Shown piece by piece: positions 17,384 to 25,902 of a DNA stretch of 64,000 nt (its first letter is position 1; every line of letters starts with the position of its first letter). Both the position numbers and the translations under genes were made by a program. The notes under the pieces are model-generated. The model had not been told where the DNA came from and did not search any database. It saw nothing but the letters and a program-made list of their open reading frames with translations. The DNA comes from CAIYRG01 sp964494505 (GTDB taxonomy: Bacteria > Pseudomonadota > Alphaproteobacteria > Micropepsales > Micropepsaceae): the NCBI GenBank assembly GCA_964494505.1, contig CAZBRO010000003.1, positions 186,001 to 250,000 of the forward strand, in the 5' to 3' direction.

Positions 17384-18133
17384 ATGCGAATTTTGAAAAC
17401 CGCAGCGCTTGCAACCGCCGCTTTGATGCTCGCGCAGGCCGCCATGCCCGCCGTTGCGCAGCCGCGCTTCGTGCCGAGGCAGGAAGGCGCCTATCGCGAT
17501 GGCTTTGAAGCAGGCCGCCGCGAAGGCATCGAACAGGGCCTCCGCGACGGCTATCAGGACGGCTATCGCGCGGGGTATGACGACGGCCGCGGCAACCGGC
17601 GCTACGACGACCGCTATGGTGCTGCACCGCCTCCGCCGCGCGTAGCCGACGACCGCGACCTCCGCTGGCGTCAGCGTTATGCGCGTACGTACACGTACAA
17701 TGACGACGTGTTTTATCAGCAGTGCCGGCAGACGGTGGACCCGGCGGGCGTCATCGCGGGCGCCCTTATCGGAGGGTTGCTGGGCAACGCGGCAAACCGC
17801 GGGCCTGCGCGGGGCGTGGGCACGGTGGCCGGTGTTGTGATCGGCGGCGCGCTCGGCGCGACCCTGACCCGGAACCTCGATTGCGAGGATCGGAGTTATG
17901 CCTACAAGACCTATTACGACGGCTTCAATGCCGGACGGCCGAATGCGTCCTATCAATGGCGCAATCCGAAGAGCGGCCATTATGGCGAGTTCCAGGTGCG
18001 CGATTACTACAACGACCCGGACGGGTTCCGCTGCGCCAACTACACCCAGCAGATCTTTATCGACGGGCGTCCGCAAGCGGCCTCCGGCCGGGCCTGCCAG
18101 CAGCCGGACGGCACCTGGACCATTGTGAGCTGA
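17384..18133 (+). CDS. Exported glycine-zipper (17 kDa antigen-like) protein
   Basis: A 249-residue protein with a Sec signal (MRILKTAALATAALMLAQAAMPAVA). Residues about 33-68 are a run of short repeats of the form GYxxGxxxG (DGFEAGRREGIEQGLRDG, DGYQDGYRAGYDDGRG). A glycine-zipper pair of helices (PAGVIAGALIGGLLGNAANRG and GVGTVAGVVIGGALGATLTRNLDC) follows, the pattern of the Rick_17kDa/SlyB-type domain found in outer-membrane-associated proteins. The C-terminal 80 residues resemble surface-antigen domains. The start at 17384 rather than 17354 is fixed by the signal peptide and GGGGGAG. Probably envelope-structural. Confidence 0.82.
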   Translation: MRILKTAALATAALMLAQAAMPAVAQPRFVPRQEGAYRDGFEAGRREGIEQGLRDGYQDGYRAGYDDGRGNRRYDDRYGAAPPPPRVADDRDLRWRQRYARTYTYNDDVFYQQCRQTVDPAGVIAGALIGGLLGNAANRGPARGVGTVAGVVIGGALGATLTRNLDCEDRSYAYKTYYDGFNAGRPNASYQWRNPKSGHYGEFQVRDYYNDPDGFRCANYTQQIFIDGRPQAASGRACQQPDGTWTIVS

Positions 18134-18156
18134 TTTTCGGCTCCTTTCCCAGCAAT

Positions 18157-18189
18157 GATGGGCCGGAACGCTTAGGCGTCCGGCCCATC
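18157..18189 (+). terminator. Hairpin terminator after the glycine-zipper gene
   Basis: GATGGGCCGGA (18157-18167) pairs perfectly with TCCGGCCCATC (18179-18189) around an 11-base loop, 24 bases past the stop codon. The following bases TTGCGCT give only a weak T run, but position and stem strength fit transcription termination. Confidence 0.6.
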
Positions 18190-18239
18190 TTGCGCTATGG
18201 TGGCTCCTTAGCCCGGGACAAGTCAGGGGAAGGGGAGAC

Positions 18240-20390
18240 ATGAAAACCATTGCCTCAATCGGAATGCTTGGCGTCAGCGCTTTTGCGCTGCTCGCAGCGA
18301 GTGCGGCATCCGCGCAGGTTCGCATCGACGCAGACGACATCGGCGGGGTCGTTACCGGCGCCAAGGGGCCGGAAGCCGGGGTCTGGGTTATTGCCGAGAC
18401 CAAGGACCTGCCGACCAAATATGTGAAGATCGTCGTCACGGACGATCAGGGACGCTATGTCATCCCCGACCTCCCCAAGGCCAATTACGACATCTGGGTG
18501 CGCGGCTATGGCCTGGTCGACTCGCCCAAGACCAGGGCGCAGCCGGGCAAGAACCTCGACCTTAAGGCGGTACCTGCGCCCAACCGCGCCGCCGCGGCCG
18601 CCTATTACCCCGGCATCTTCTGGTACTCGATGCTGAACATCCCCGATGCCAAGCTGTTCCCGGGCACCGGCCCGCAAGGAAACGGCATGCCCGTCACCCT
18701 GAAGGACCAGGGCATGTGGCTCCGCTATGCCAAGACGGATGGCTGCATCCATTGCCATCAGCTGGGCGATCTGGCGACCCGCACGATTCCTTCGCAGCTC
18801 GGCCACTTCAATACGTCCGCGGAAGCCTGGGAACGCCGGCTGCAATCAGGTCAAGCCGGCAGCGGCATGATGGATGCCATCGGTCAGTTCGACACGGGCC
18901 GCCAATTGTCGCTGCTCGGCCAATGGACGGACCGTGTGGCGAAAGGCGAGCTTCCGAAAACCGATCCGGTACGCCCGACCGGCATCGAACGCAATTTCGT
19001 GGTCACGGAATGGGATTGGAACACGCCCAAGGCCTATGTCCATGACGGTATTTCCACCGACAAGCGCAATCCGAATGTGAATGCCAAGGGGCTGATCTAC
19101 GGTTCGACGGAACAGTCGACGGAATTGCTTCCCTGGGTCGATCCGGTGAACAACAAATCCGGTGTGCTGAAGACCGAATACCGCGATCCGAAAACGCCGA
19201 CCACCAAGAGCACGCCCCCGCTTGCCGCATCGCCCTATTGGGGCGACGAGCCGATCTGGGACACGCACACCAATGTGCACAATCCCATGTTCGACGACAA
19301 AGGACGGCTGTGGCTGACCGCGCGCATTCGCCCGAACGCCAATCCGGCCTACTGCAAGGCGGGATCGAACCTGGCCTCCGCCAAGGTCTATCCGAAGGAC
19401 ACATCGAACCGTCAGGCCGAGGTGTACGATCCCAAGACGGGGAAGATCACCATGATCGACCTCTGCTTCAACACCCACCATCTGAACTTCGACGACAATG
19501 GCGTGCTATGGTTCAGCGCCGGCGGACCCTACGATGTGATCGGCTGGCTCGACACGAAGAAGTGGGATGCCACCCATGACGACGCGGCGAGCCAGGGCTG
19601 GTCACCCTTCGTCATCGACACCAACGGCAACGGCAAACGCGATGCCGGCTGGGTCGGCCTCGACGGCAAGGTCGATCCGACCAAGGACAAGCAGATCATG
19701 GGCGCGCCCTACGGCATCAATACCGCGCCCGACGGCAGCATCTACGGTTCCATCCTGGGCTTCCCCGGCGGTGTGATCCGCTTCGATCCCAAGACACAGC
19801 TGACCGAATATTACGAAGTCCCGTACAAGAACCCGAAGACGCCCTATTCCGGCTTCTCACCGCGCGGCATGGGGATCGCAAGCGATGGCGTAGTATGGCT
19901 CGCGCTTGCTTCCGGCGATGCGGCGAGCTTTGACCGGCGCCTGTGCAAGGGCCCGCTCAACGGACCCATCGCGGCGGATGCGCAGAACGTCTGTCCAGAA
20001 GGGTGGAAGATCTATCACCTGCCAGGACCGACGTTTGAAAACCTGACGTCAGCCACCGTCGGCGCCACTGCCGAAGCACCCTATGCCATGTGGGTCGATC
20101 AGCAGGACACGCTCGGCTTCGGCAAGAACACGCCGATCGCCACCGCCAGCCAATCCGACGCGCTGGAAGCCCTGGTCAACGGGAAATGGGTGGTCATGCG
20201 CATTCCGTATCCCATGAGCTATTACGCCAAGGGCATGGACGGGCGCATCGACGACGCAAGCGCCGGCTGGAAGGGCAAGGGCCTGTTCTCGACCTATTCC
20301 GAGCGCGCGCCGACCCATATCGAAGGCGGCAAGGGCCAGACCAGCAAGGTGGTGCATTTCCAGCTCCGCCCCGATCCGCTGGCGCATTGA
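18240..20390 (+). CDS. Exported carboxypeptidase-regulatory-domain / CxxCH / beta-propeller protein
   Basis: A 716-residue periplasmic protein: Sec signal (1-25, ending ASAASAQ), a carboxypeptidase-regulatory-like beta-sandwich (about 32-110; GVVTGAKGPEAGVWVIAETKDL, TDDQGRYVIPDLPKANYDIWVRGYG), a single haem-type CxxCH (C169-H173, CIHCHQLGD), and then propeller-type repeats to the end (VHNPMFDDKGRLWLTARI, HHLNFDDNGVLWFSAGG, GINTAPDGSIYGSILG, GMGIASDGVVWLALASG). The mix suggests an electron-transferring dehydrogenase or lyase of the lipoprotein/streptogramin-lyase fold group. Substrate unknown. It stands alone, with a repeat element just after it. Confidence 0.78.
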   Translation: MKTIASIGMLGVSAFALLAASAASAQVRIDADDIGGVVTGAKGPEAGVWVIAETKDLPTKYVKIVVTDDQGRYVIPDLPKANYDIWVRGYGLVDSPKTRAQPGKNLDLKAVPAPNRAAAAAYYPGIFWYSMLNIPDAKLFPGTGPQGNGMPVTLKDQGMWLRYAKTDGCIHCHQLGDLATRTIPSQLGHFNTSAEAWERRLQSGQAGSGMMDAIGQFDTGRQLSLLGQWTDRVAKGELPKTDPVRPTGIERNFVVTEWDWNTPKAYVHDGISTDKRNPNVNAKGLIYGSTEQSTELLPWVDPVNNKSGVLKTEYRDPKTPTTKSTPPLAASPYWGDEPIWDTHTNVHNPMFDDKGRLWLTARIRPNANPAYCKAGSNLASAKVYPKDTSNRQAEVYDPKTGKITMIDLCFNTHHLNFDDNGVLWFSAGGPYDVIGWLDTKKWDATHDDAASQGWSPFVIDTNGNGKRDAGWVGLDGKVDPTKDKQIMGAPYGINTAPDGSIYGSILGFPGGVIRFDPKTQLTEYYEVPYKNPKTPYSGFSPRGMGIASDGVVWLALASGDAASFDRRLCKGPLNGPIAADAQNVCPEGWKIYHLPGPTFENLTSATVGATAEAPYAMWVDQQDTLGFGKNTPIATASQSDALEALVNGKWVVMRIPYPMSYYAKGMDGRIDDASAGWKGKGLFSTYSERAPTHIEGGKGQTSKVVHFQLRPDPLAH

Positions 20391-20410
20391 TTGGTTGAAC
20401 GCCGCGTTTT

Positions 20411-20492
20411 CCTCCCCCGTTCACGGGGGAGGTCCGGCCAAGCCGGGGAGGGGGCGACAATCCCCTCCACTCGCTTCGCGAGCGCCTCCCCG
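20411..20492 (+). repeat. Dispersed GC-rich palindrome, family A
   Basis: CCTCCCCC (20411-20418) pairs with GGGGGAGG (20425-20432); then CCGGCCAAGCCGG forms the inner hairpin and GGGGAGGGGGC closes the unit. A second arm, TCCCCTCC with TCGCTTCGCGA, follows to about 20492. The 19-base core CTCCCCCGTTCACGGGGGA recurs exactly at 42685. It lies between convergent genes. Confidence 0.7.
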
Positions 20493-20518
20493 TAAACAGC
20501 GAAGGAAAAGCCGCAATG

Positions 20519-21295
20519 TTACGCGCCCGGGTCGAGGCCGTGCTTCTTCAACACGGCCGCGGCCTGCGCCGAGGTCAGGAATCGGATGAACGCCTTTGCC
20601 GCGTCTGGATGGGGCGCGTCGCGATACATCCCCGCCGACCAAACCGTCACGTCCTGAACATCCGATGAGATCGGTCCGATCAACTCGATGCCCGGTTCGT
20701 CGATCAATTCGCTGACCTGCTGGAATCCGAGATCGGCGTCCCCACGCCGGAGCACATTGGAAACGTTCTCGCCGCGCCCGTTGGGGGAACGGTAAATCTT
20801 GGCCTCCATCTGATCGCCGATGCCCATCTTCTGGAACATCTTTTTCAAATAGAGACTGCTCGTTCCGTTGGAGAGCGCAATCTTCCGCGAGGCCAGGAGC
20901 GACGCCTTCAGCGTGTTGCCCGAGGACAGATCGGGCCGGGGCGAACCGGGGCGGATGGCAATCCCGATCAGCGACCGCGCCAAAGGCACCCGGCTTCCCG
21001 GCGCGAGGAACCCCTTCTGGATCAGGTCGTCGACTCCGTCGGCCCCCAGCACCGCAAAATCGGCCTTCTCCCCGCTCTGGACGTGCTTGGTGACTTCGAG
21101 CCCGGGACTCCAGATGATGGTCACCTTGTCGCCGCTCATCTTCTCATATTGCTGTGCGAGTTCGGTGTAGGTGGCATGCAGCGCCATGGCGCTGATCATC
21201 GTGATTTCGGCCGCCGACACCGGCGCGGAACCAATGAGAAGTGCTGCGCACATCGCCGCGCCGCCGGCAAGTTTCCACTTTGAACACACGAACAT
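20519..21295 (-). CDS. ModA-like periplasmic substrate-binding protein
   Basis: A 258-residue binding protein with a signal peptide ending GSAPVSA. The mature start AEITMISAMALHATYTELAQQYEKMSGDKVTIIWSP and the later RRGDADLGFQQVSELIDEPGIELIGPISSDVQ and AAKAFIRFLTSAQAAAVLKKHGLDPG match the molybdate-binding ModA family. No ModB permease or ModC ATPase follows, so it is an orphan; it could serve a distant transporter or bind another anion. GGGAGGG precedes the ATG. It diverges from the dienelactone hydrolase gene. Confidence 0.82.
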   Translation of the reverse strand: MFVCSKWKLAGGAAMCAALLIGSAPVSAAEITMISAMALHATYTELAQQYEKMSGDKVTIIWSPGLEVTKHVQSGEKADFAVLGADGVDDLIQKGFLAPGSRVPLARSLIGIAIRPGSPRPDLSSGNTLKASLLASRKIALSNGTSSLYLKKMFQKMGIGDQMEAKIYRSPNGRGENVSNVLRRGDADLGFQQVSELIDEPGIELIGPISSDVQDVTVWSAGMYRDAPHPDAAKAFIRFLTSAQAAAVLKKHGLDPGA

Positions 21296-21414
21296 TGGAG
21301 CCCTCCCAGGGATAGAGTTCCGCTTTTATCAGAAGCGTCCGATCTGCGACATGTGATAGCTTCAAGGGGAGTGGGTGATGTCGAATTCCCAGCAGCCAAG
21401 CTACGGAGGATCAT

Positions 21415-22305
21415 GTGAGCGACGACAGAATTCCGGAAGAAACCAACAGCGAAACCGCCGTCTCGCGCCGCGGCTTTGGTGCGTTTTCCCTGGGCGCCGG
21501 TTTGACGGTCATGGCAGGTGCTGCCGAAGCGGCGCCCGCCATGGCGCTGACCGAAACCGACCTCATGATCAAGACGCCCGACGGCATGTGCGATGCGGCC
21601 TTCATCCGGCCCGCAACCGGAGCCCATGCCGGCGTGCTGATCTGGCCCGACGCCTTCGGCTTGCGCCCGTCGATGCGCGCCATGGCGCGGCGCATCGCGC
21701 AGGAAGGCTATTCGGTACTGGTGCCAAATCCATTCTATCGGGTGGCAAAGGCTCCCGTATTCGATGACGCGAGCAAGTTCGACTTCGGCAATCCGGCGGA
21801 TATGGCGAAGCTCGGGCCCCTGACGGGCTCGATCAATGCGCCGGGCGCGGCCGAGCGCGATGCGGTTGCCTATGTCGCGTTCCTCGACGCGCAGAAGGAA
21901 GTCGACAAATCCAAGAAGATCGGCACCCAGGGCTATTGCATGGGCGGCCCGCTGGTGGTGAAGACGGCCGCGGCCGTTCCCGACCGCATCGGGGCCGGCG
22001 GCTCGTTCCATGGCGGCAATCTCGTCAACGACACGCCGGCAAGCCCGCATCTGCTGGCGCCCAAGATCAAGGCGCGCATGTATTTCGGCATCGCCGCCAA
22101 CGACGACATGCGCCAGCCCGATCAGAAGACGAAGCTGAAGGAAGCGTTCGGCAGCAAGGCCGAGGTCGAGGTCTACAGCCAGAGCAATCACGGCTGGTGC
22201 GTGCCGGACATGCCCGCGCAGGGCGGCAAGCCGATTTACAACATGGCGGATGCCGAGCGCGCTTGGGGCAAGCTCGTCGCCCTCTACAAAGCCGGTTTGG
22301 CGTAA
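21415..22305 (+). CDS. Exported dienelactone hydrolase family protein
   Basis: A 296-residue DLH-family alpha/beta hydrolase. The nucleophile is Cys175 in GYCMGG, with the His in SNHGWCVPD; this Cys elbow is diagnostic of dienelactone hydrolases. The N-terminus carries SRRGFGAFSLGAGL followed by MAGAAEAAPA, a Tat-type signal, so the enzyme is probably exported folded. The start is GTG at 21415 with GGAGGA at 21405; an ATG two bases earlier is out of frame and stops at once. Chlorocatechol-pathway partners are absent, so the physiological ester or lactone is open. Confidence 0.85.
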   Translation: MSDDRIPEETNSETAVSRRGFGAFSLGAGLTVMAGAAEAAPAMALTETDLMIKTPDGMCDAAFIRPATGAHAGVLIWPDAFGLRPSMRAMARRIAQEGYSVLVPNPFYRVAKAPVFDDASKFDFGNPADMAKLGPLTGSINAPGAAERDAVAYVAFLDAQKEVDKSKKIGTQGYCMGGPLVVKTAAAVPDRIGAGGSFHGGNLVNDTPASPHLLAPKIKARMYFGIAANDDMRQPDQKTKLKEAFGSKAEVEVYSQSNHGWCVPDMPAQGGKPIYNMADAERAWGKLVALYKAGLA

Positions 22306-22314
22306 TTTACTGCA

Positions 22315-22362
22315 CCCTCCCCTCGCGGGAGGGTCGAACCGCCAAGCGGTTCGGGGGAGGGG
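22315..22362 (+). repeat. Dispersed GC-rich palindrome, family A
   Basis: CCCTCC...GGGAGGG outer arms at the left, then CGAACCGC-CAA-GCGGTTCG as a perfect inner hairpin, then GGGGGAGGGG. The layout is that of the copy at 20411. It lies between the DLH gene and the VOC gene on the same strand. Confidence 0.65.
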
Positions 22363-22422
22363 ACATGGCGATCATCTCCCCTCCTTATCTTTTCTGGATG
22401 GATTGAAATTCGGGAGGATCCA

Positions 22423-22890
22423 ATGGAACACATCATCGACAAATTGATCGGACGCTATGAACGGGGCGCACTTTCCCGGCGGGATTTGGTCGCCACGCTT
22501 GGCGCGGTCGCGCTGACCGGCGGCGCTGCATCCGCCGCCACCTCCGGTTTCGAAAGCAGCGCCATCAACCACGTGTCCATCACGGTCAGCGATCTTCAAC
22601 GCTCGGTCGATTTCTACCGCCGTGTCTTCAATCTTCCGGTGATGCCCGGAAACGCCGGCGCGAATCTCGTACAGCTCGGCGTGGGCAAGTCGCAGCACCT
22701 TTCCATCCGGAAGGGCAGCCCCGTTGGTTTCGACCATTTCGCCATCGGCATCGAGCGGTTCAACAAGGACGCGGTGATCGCCGATTTGAAGTTGCGGGGT
22801 GCTGAGGGACTCGATGAGCCGGGCGTGGGTTTCCGCGTTGCGGATCCCGACGGCCTGAAGGTTCAGCTCATCGCCAACGCCGCCGCGTGA
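22423..22890 (+). CDS. VOC (glyoxalase/dioxygenase fold) protein with a Tat-like signal
   Basis: A 155-residue protein with LSRRDLVATLGAVALTGGAASAA near its N-terminus, a twin-arginine signal, followed by one VOC half-barrel: INHVSITVSDLQRSVDFYRRVFNLPVMP and later VGFRVADPDGLKVQLIAN. The His of INHVSI and the His of GFDHFAIGI are likely metal ligands. Its stop overlaps the GTG of the next gene by four bases, so the two are translated together. Substrate unknown. Confidence 0.8.
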   Translation: MEHIIDKLIGRYERGALSRRDLVATLGAVALTGGAASAATSGFESSAINHVSITVSDLQRSVDFYRRVFNLPVMPGNAGANLVQLGVGKSQHLSIRKGSPVGFDHFAIGIERFNKDAVIADLKLRGAEGLDEPGVGFRVADPDGLKVQLIANAAA

Positions 22891-23678
22891 CGGTCGATTC
22901 CGCGCCGGAGTCGAGAACCATTCAGGTGGGTTCGCAGCCCGTCTTCTACATCTACAGCGCGCCGCCGGGCGGAAGCCACGGGTTGCCCGTCATTCTGGTT
23001 CACGGCGTTTCCGGAACGACCGATTGGTGGACGAAGAACTGGGCCGCGCTCGCCGCACACGTCGACGTTTACGCGCTCGACCTGCCGGGGTTCGGCCGCT
23101 CGCCCCTCGCCGGCAGGTTCAGCGTCGATGACCAAATCGCGCTGGTCCAGGCGTGGATGTCGGCCGTCGGTGTCACCCGTGCCATCCTCATCGGTCATTC
23201 GATGGGCGGCTACATCGTTGCCAGCGTGGCGATTCGCGCCCCGGAAAGAGTTGCCGCATTGGTTCTGGTGGACGCCGCGATTTTTGCCCCCGGCCGCGGC
23301 TGGTTGCGCCTTGTCCTTGGGCTTTTGCCGGCGCCGCTGTTCGTGTCGCTCGATTTCTGGCCGACGCTCATCCGGGGTTTCTTTGCCGCAGGGTTATGGA
23401 CCGTCTTACGGGCAGCGCGGGACCTTCTGGCAAAGCCCATCCTGCAACAGACTTCCGCGATTCGGGCGCCGACCCTCCTGCTTTGGGGCCGTCGCGACAC
23501 GCTGGTGCCGCGTTCCGTCGCGCAAGGCGTGAAGGCAGCACTTGCGCATCGCGCAACCGGCCCCGTGTTCCTGAAGGGCGGCCATGTCGCGATGTGGAGC
23601 GATCCCCACCGCTTCAACGGCGAGGTCCTGGCGTTCATCCGCAACGCCGCTCGCTCGGAGCCGGAGGCGGAAGGCTAA
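22887..23678 (+). CDS. Alpha/beta hydrolase
   Basis: A 263-residue soluble hydrolase with oxyanion region LVHGVSGTTDWW, nucleophile elbow IGHSMGGY (Ser105), Asp in LLWGRRDTLVP and His in LKGGHVAMWSDP, a complete triad of the epoxide hydrolase/esterase superfamily. Start is GTG at 22887, overlapping the VOC stop (GTGA). A hydrophobic stretch at 140-160 (RLVLGLLPAPLFVSLDF) belongs to the cap. The 3' end overlaps the convergent YkgJ gene by four bases. Substrate unknown. Confidence 0.82.
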   Translation: MTVDSAPESRTIQVGSQPVFYIYSAPPGGSHGLPVILVHGVSGTTDWWTKNWAALAAHVDVYALDLPGFGRSPLAGRFSVDDQIALVQAWMSAVGVTRAILIGHSMGGYIVASVAIRAPERVAALVLVDAAIFAPGRGWLRLVLGLLPAPLFVSLDFWPTLIRGFFAAGLWTVLRAARDLLAKPILQQTSAIRAPTLLLWGRRDTLVPRSVAQGVKAALAHRATGPVFLKGGHVAMWSDPHRFNGEVLAFIRNAARSEPEAEG

Positions 23679-24037
23679 TCGTTCTGCGTTGTCGCGATGA
23701 ATTCGGGATCGTCCTGCCGCCTGCGCTCGGACGACAGGAAATCGTAATAGCCGCAGCGCCCGCCCGGATAGGACCGGCACGTCCCGGGCCGCGCCTCATA
23801 CACGGTACAGCGGCGCTTTTCGGTATCGAAGAAGCGGCAGATCTTGCCGAAAATATGATCCGCCTTCCGCCGCAGCACGGTTTCGCCCGAAGCTTCCTTG
23901 GTGAATTTCGCCTTGGCGGTTTCGAAGTCGAGGTTGAAGTGACGTGCCAACCGTTCGATGTCCCGTTTCGTCACATGGATGAGGGGATAGGAACAGCAAT
24001 AACCGGGGCATTTCGCACAATCGTAAAGGACAGCCAT
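23675..24037 (-). CDS. YkgJ-type cysteine-cluster protein, short form
   Basis: A 120-residue single-domain member: DCAKCPGYCCSYP near the N-terminus and CTVYEARPGTCRSYPGGRCGYYDF near the C-terminus carry the expected cysteines. The start at 24037 has GGAGAGATA upstream and shares a base with the stop of the DUF5996 gene, so both are in one transcript. It is much shorter than the paired copies at 6554-8227 and only distantly alike outside the cysteine motifs. Function of the family is unknown. Confidence 0.82.
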   Translation of the reverse strand: MAVLYDCAKCPGYCCSYPLIHVTKRDIERLARHFNLDFETAKAKFTKEASGETVLRRKADHIFGKICRFFDTEKRRCTVYEARPGTCRSYPGGRCGYYDFLSSERRRQDDPEFIATTQND

Positions 24038-24936
24038 TATCTCTCCAATGCCGCCCGGTCCCATTGGGCGGCGTCGGCTTCAGCCTCATACGTCGATTGC
24101 AGAAACGCAAGCACGACCGCGCGCGGATCGTCCGCCGCGCGTGCGGCATCATAGGGCAGGATGAACTCCCCCATCGTCTCATCGAAATACGCGCCTTCCG
24201 GCAAACCCGCGGCTCGCGCGAAGCCGGCCGGCTGCGGATAGGCGTAAGCGTAGAACGCCGCCTTTCCGAATCCGCCATTGCCCGGCCAGAAGCCGCAGCT
24301 CGAAACCTCGTGCGAATAGGCGTCGCGCATCACGCCAAGTCCCACATTCGGCGCGCCAGGATGCGGCGGCGCGCGCCGGCCGGAAAACCGCGTCACGGCC
24401 AGATCGAAGCTGCCCCAGAAGAAATGCACCGGGCTCACCTTGCCGATGAAGCGGCAGCGAAACTCCGTGAACAGCCCGTGCGCGATCAGCAGCACGCGCC
24501 AGAACCGCTGTGCAAACTCCGCGTCATAGGCCGCATGAACGCGGTCTTGATCGAACGGAATCGCGCCCGCGATTTCCTGGGGCATGGTCCAGATCTTTAC
24601 ATCGAGCCCGAGGGTCTTAAGCCTGGCCATGATGGTCTCGTAGAACGCGGCCACGCTCATCGGTGCGAGCGCGAAGGATTCCGCTGCCCCATCGCTGGCG
24701 GAAATATGCAGACGGTGCGCCAGAAAATCGAACCCGATCTCGAACGTCCGCCCGCCATGCGGCATCGCGGTGGTCGTGAGGCCACGGCTCGTCACGTAGA
24801 GCGGCACCTGCCAGCAATGATTGATCGGCGGCATCGTGGCGAGGCGGATTTTTCCGACGATCTGCGTCCATAGATGCAGCGTGGCGCACGTGTCGGCCCA
24901 CGCTTCGAACTCTAGCTCGGGCCAAACCGCGTTCAT
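24037..24936 (-). CDS. DUF5996 family protein
   Basis: A 299-residue protein matching the DUF5996 family: WPELEFEAWADTCATLHLWTQIVGKIRLATMP at the start, then HCWQVPLYVTSRGLTTTAMP, KVSPVHFFWGSFDLAVTRFSGRRAP and HEVSSCGFWPGNGG. No catalytic role is known. The ATG at 24936 is favoured over a GTG at 24942; either way it abuts the stop of the low-GC gene upstream. Base composition returns to the high-GC norm of the region here. Confidence 0.82.
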   Translation of the reverse strand: MNAVWPELEFEAWADTCATLHLWTQIVGKIRLATMPPINHCWQVPLYVTSRGLTTTAMPHGGRTFEIGFDFLAHRLHISASDGAAESFALAPMSVAAFYETIMARLKTLGLDVKIWTMPQEIAGAIPFDQDRVHAAYDAEFAQRFWRVLLIAHGLFTEFRCRFIGKVSPVHFFWGSFDLAVTRFSGRRAPPHPGAPNVGLGVMRDAYSHEVSSCGFWPGNGGFGKAAFYAYAYPQPAGFARAAGLPEGAYFDETMGEFILPYDAARAADDPRAVVLAFLQSTYEAEADAAQWDRAALER

Positions 24937-24938
24937 TG

Positions 24939-25892
24939 TCACCTGCTCGGGCGAACAGGAACGCCCTCGATCAATCGTCGTACCACACCTAACATCACAA
25001 CCACTTCCCGTTCGATATTCTTAGGAAGGAACGCATTCTCATCGAAATGTAAGATTTTGTTTGCGAAATTACGTAAACGATGTAGCGCCTGTCGGGGCAC
25101 GTTCGCGGGAAGATCAGCGCAATTATCTATTAGTTCTTCTAGGGTCTTACCGGTGGCCAAGAAATGCTTCCTGAGAACAACTTCCAAGATTGATCTCATG
25201 AGAGCGATTGAAGCAAATGGAGATCCGAAGATAAATGCATCATGAGCCTGTCTCAGGTGCGTCAACAGAGACAGTCTTTCTGCTTCCCCGTGGTAGCGCG
25301 AGACCTGCCGCGGAATAAGAACGAATGGGATAAGCGTCCGTCGACGAAAGACATCCCGTAGATTCAGTCCCGTTTCTGCTCTCAGATGGTTCCAGGCGCG
25401 AATGCCCGTTTCTACTGTCTCGACAAACTTCGCATCATATTCGCCGCCGTGATCTTCTATGTCGGTTGCAGCCCAATCTACAGCGGATTCGATAGCTCCA
25501 GCTTTCGTACTTGCTTCCTCGTCAGCCCTTTGCCAGAGACCCTCGGATTCTGCGACGTCGCGTTTTGACGCATTTAGTTTTTCTGCGCTCATTCCCAACG
25601 AAAAGAGGAACACTTCCGCTAAGGGCTCTGCATAGCGTTGCTCAAAGTCCCTCCAATACCTAATGAAATTTGGATCAACTGGATGGGCGAATCGGCTGGG
25701 ATGCTCGTGCATACGCCGATTTAGGAAATGGTGCTGCAAACTTAACTCTTCGCAAAGATCGCTCATGACTTTATCGTTCGCCGTCAGGCCAGTCAGACCT
25801 TCAGGATCATCATCAACCATATCACGGAGGCGATTAAACAACGTTAGGAAGCGAATTACGAGTTCATGATCCTTTGAGGCAGTCATATTCAT
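24939..25892 (-). CDS. Low-GC protein of unknown function with a DUF4145-like C-terminus
   Basis: A 317-residue soluble protein, mostly helical. The last third (FGSPFASIALMRSILEVVLRKHFLATGK...LHRLRNFANKILHFDENAF) resembles the DUF4145 region often found in defence-linked or restriction-associated proteins; the first two thirds are not recognised. Its base composition is unlike the neighbours: 25021-25200 contains 80 G+C in 180 bases (44 percent), and codons such as TTA, ATA and AGA are used. It fits exactly between UbiD (10-base gap) and DUF5996. This suggests a horizontally acquired gene, possibly part of a defence function, which remains inference. Confidence 0.75.
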   Translation of the reverse strand: MNMTASKDHELVIRFLTLFNRLRDMVDDDPEGLTGLTANDKVMSDLCEELSLQHHFLNRRMHEHPSRFAHPVDPNFIRYWRDFEQRYAEPLAEVFLFSLGMSAEKLNASKRDVAESEGLWQRADEEASTKAGAIESAVDWAATDIEDHGGEYDAKFVETVETGIRAWNHLRAETGLNLRDVFRRRTLIPFVLIPRQVSRYHGEAERLSLLTHLRQAHDAFIFGSPFASIALMRSILEVVLRKHFLATGKTLEELIDNCADLPANVPRQALHRLRNFANKILHFDENAFLPKNIEREVVVMLGVVRRLIEGVPVRPSR

Positions 25893-25902
25893 TCCCTCAA
25901 CA

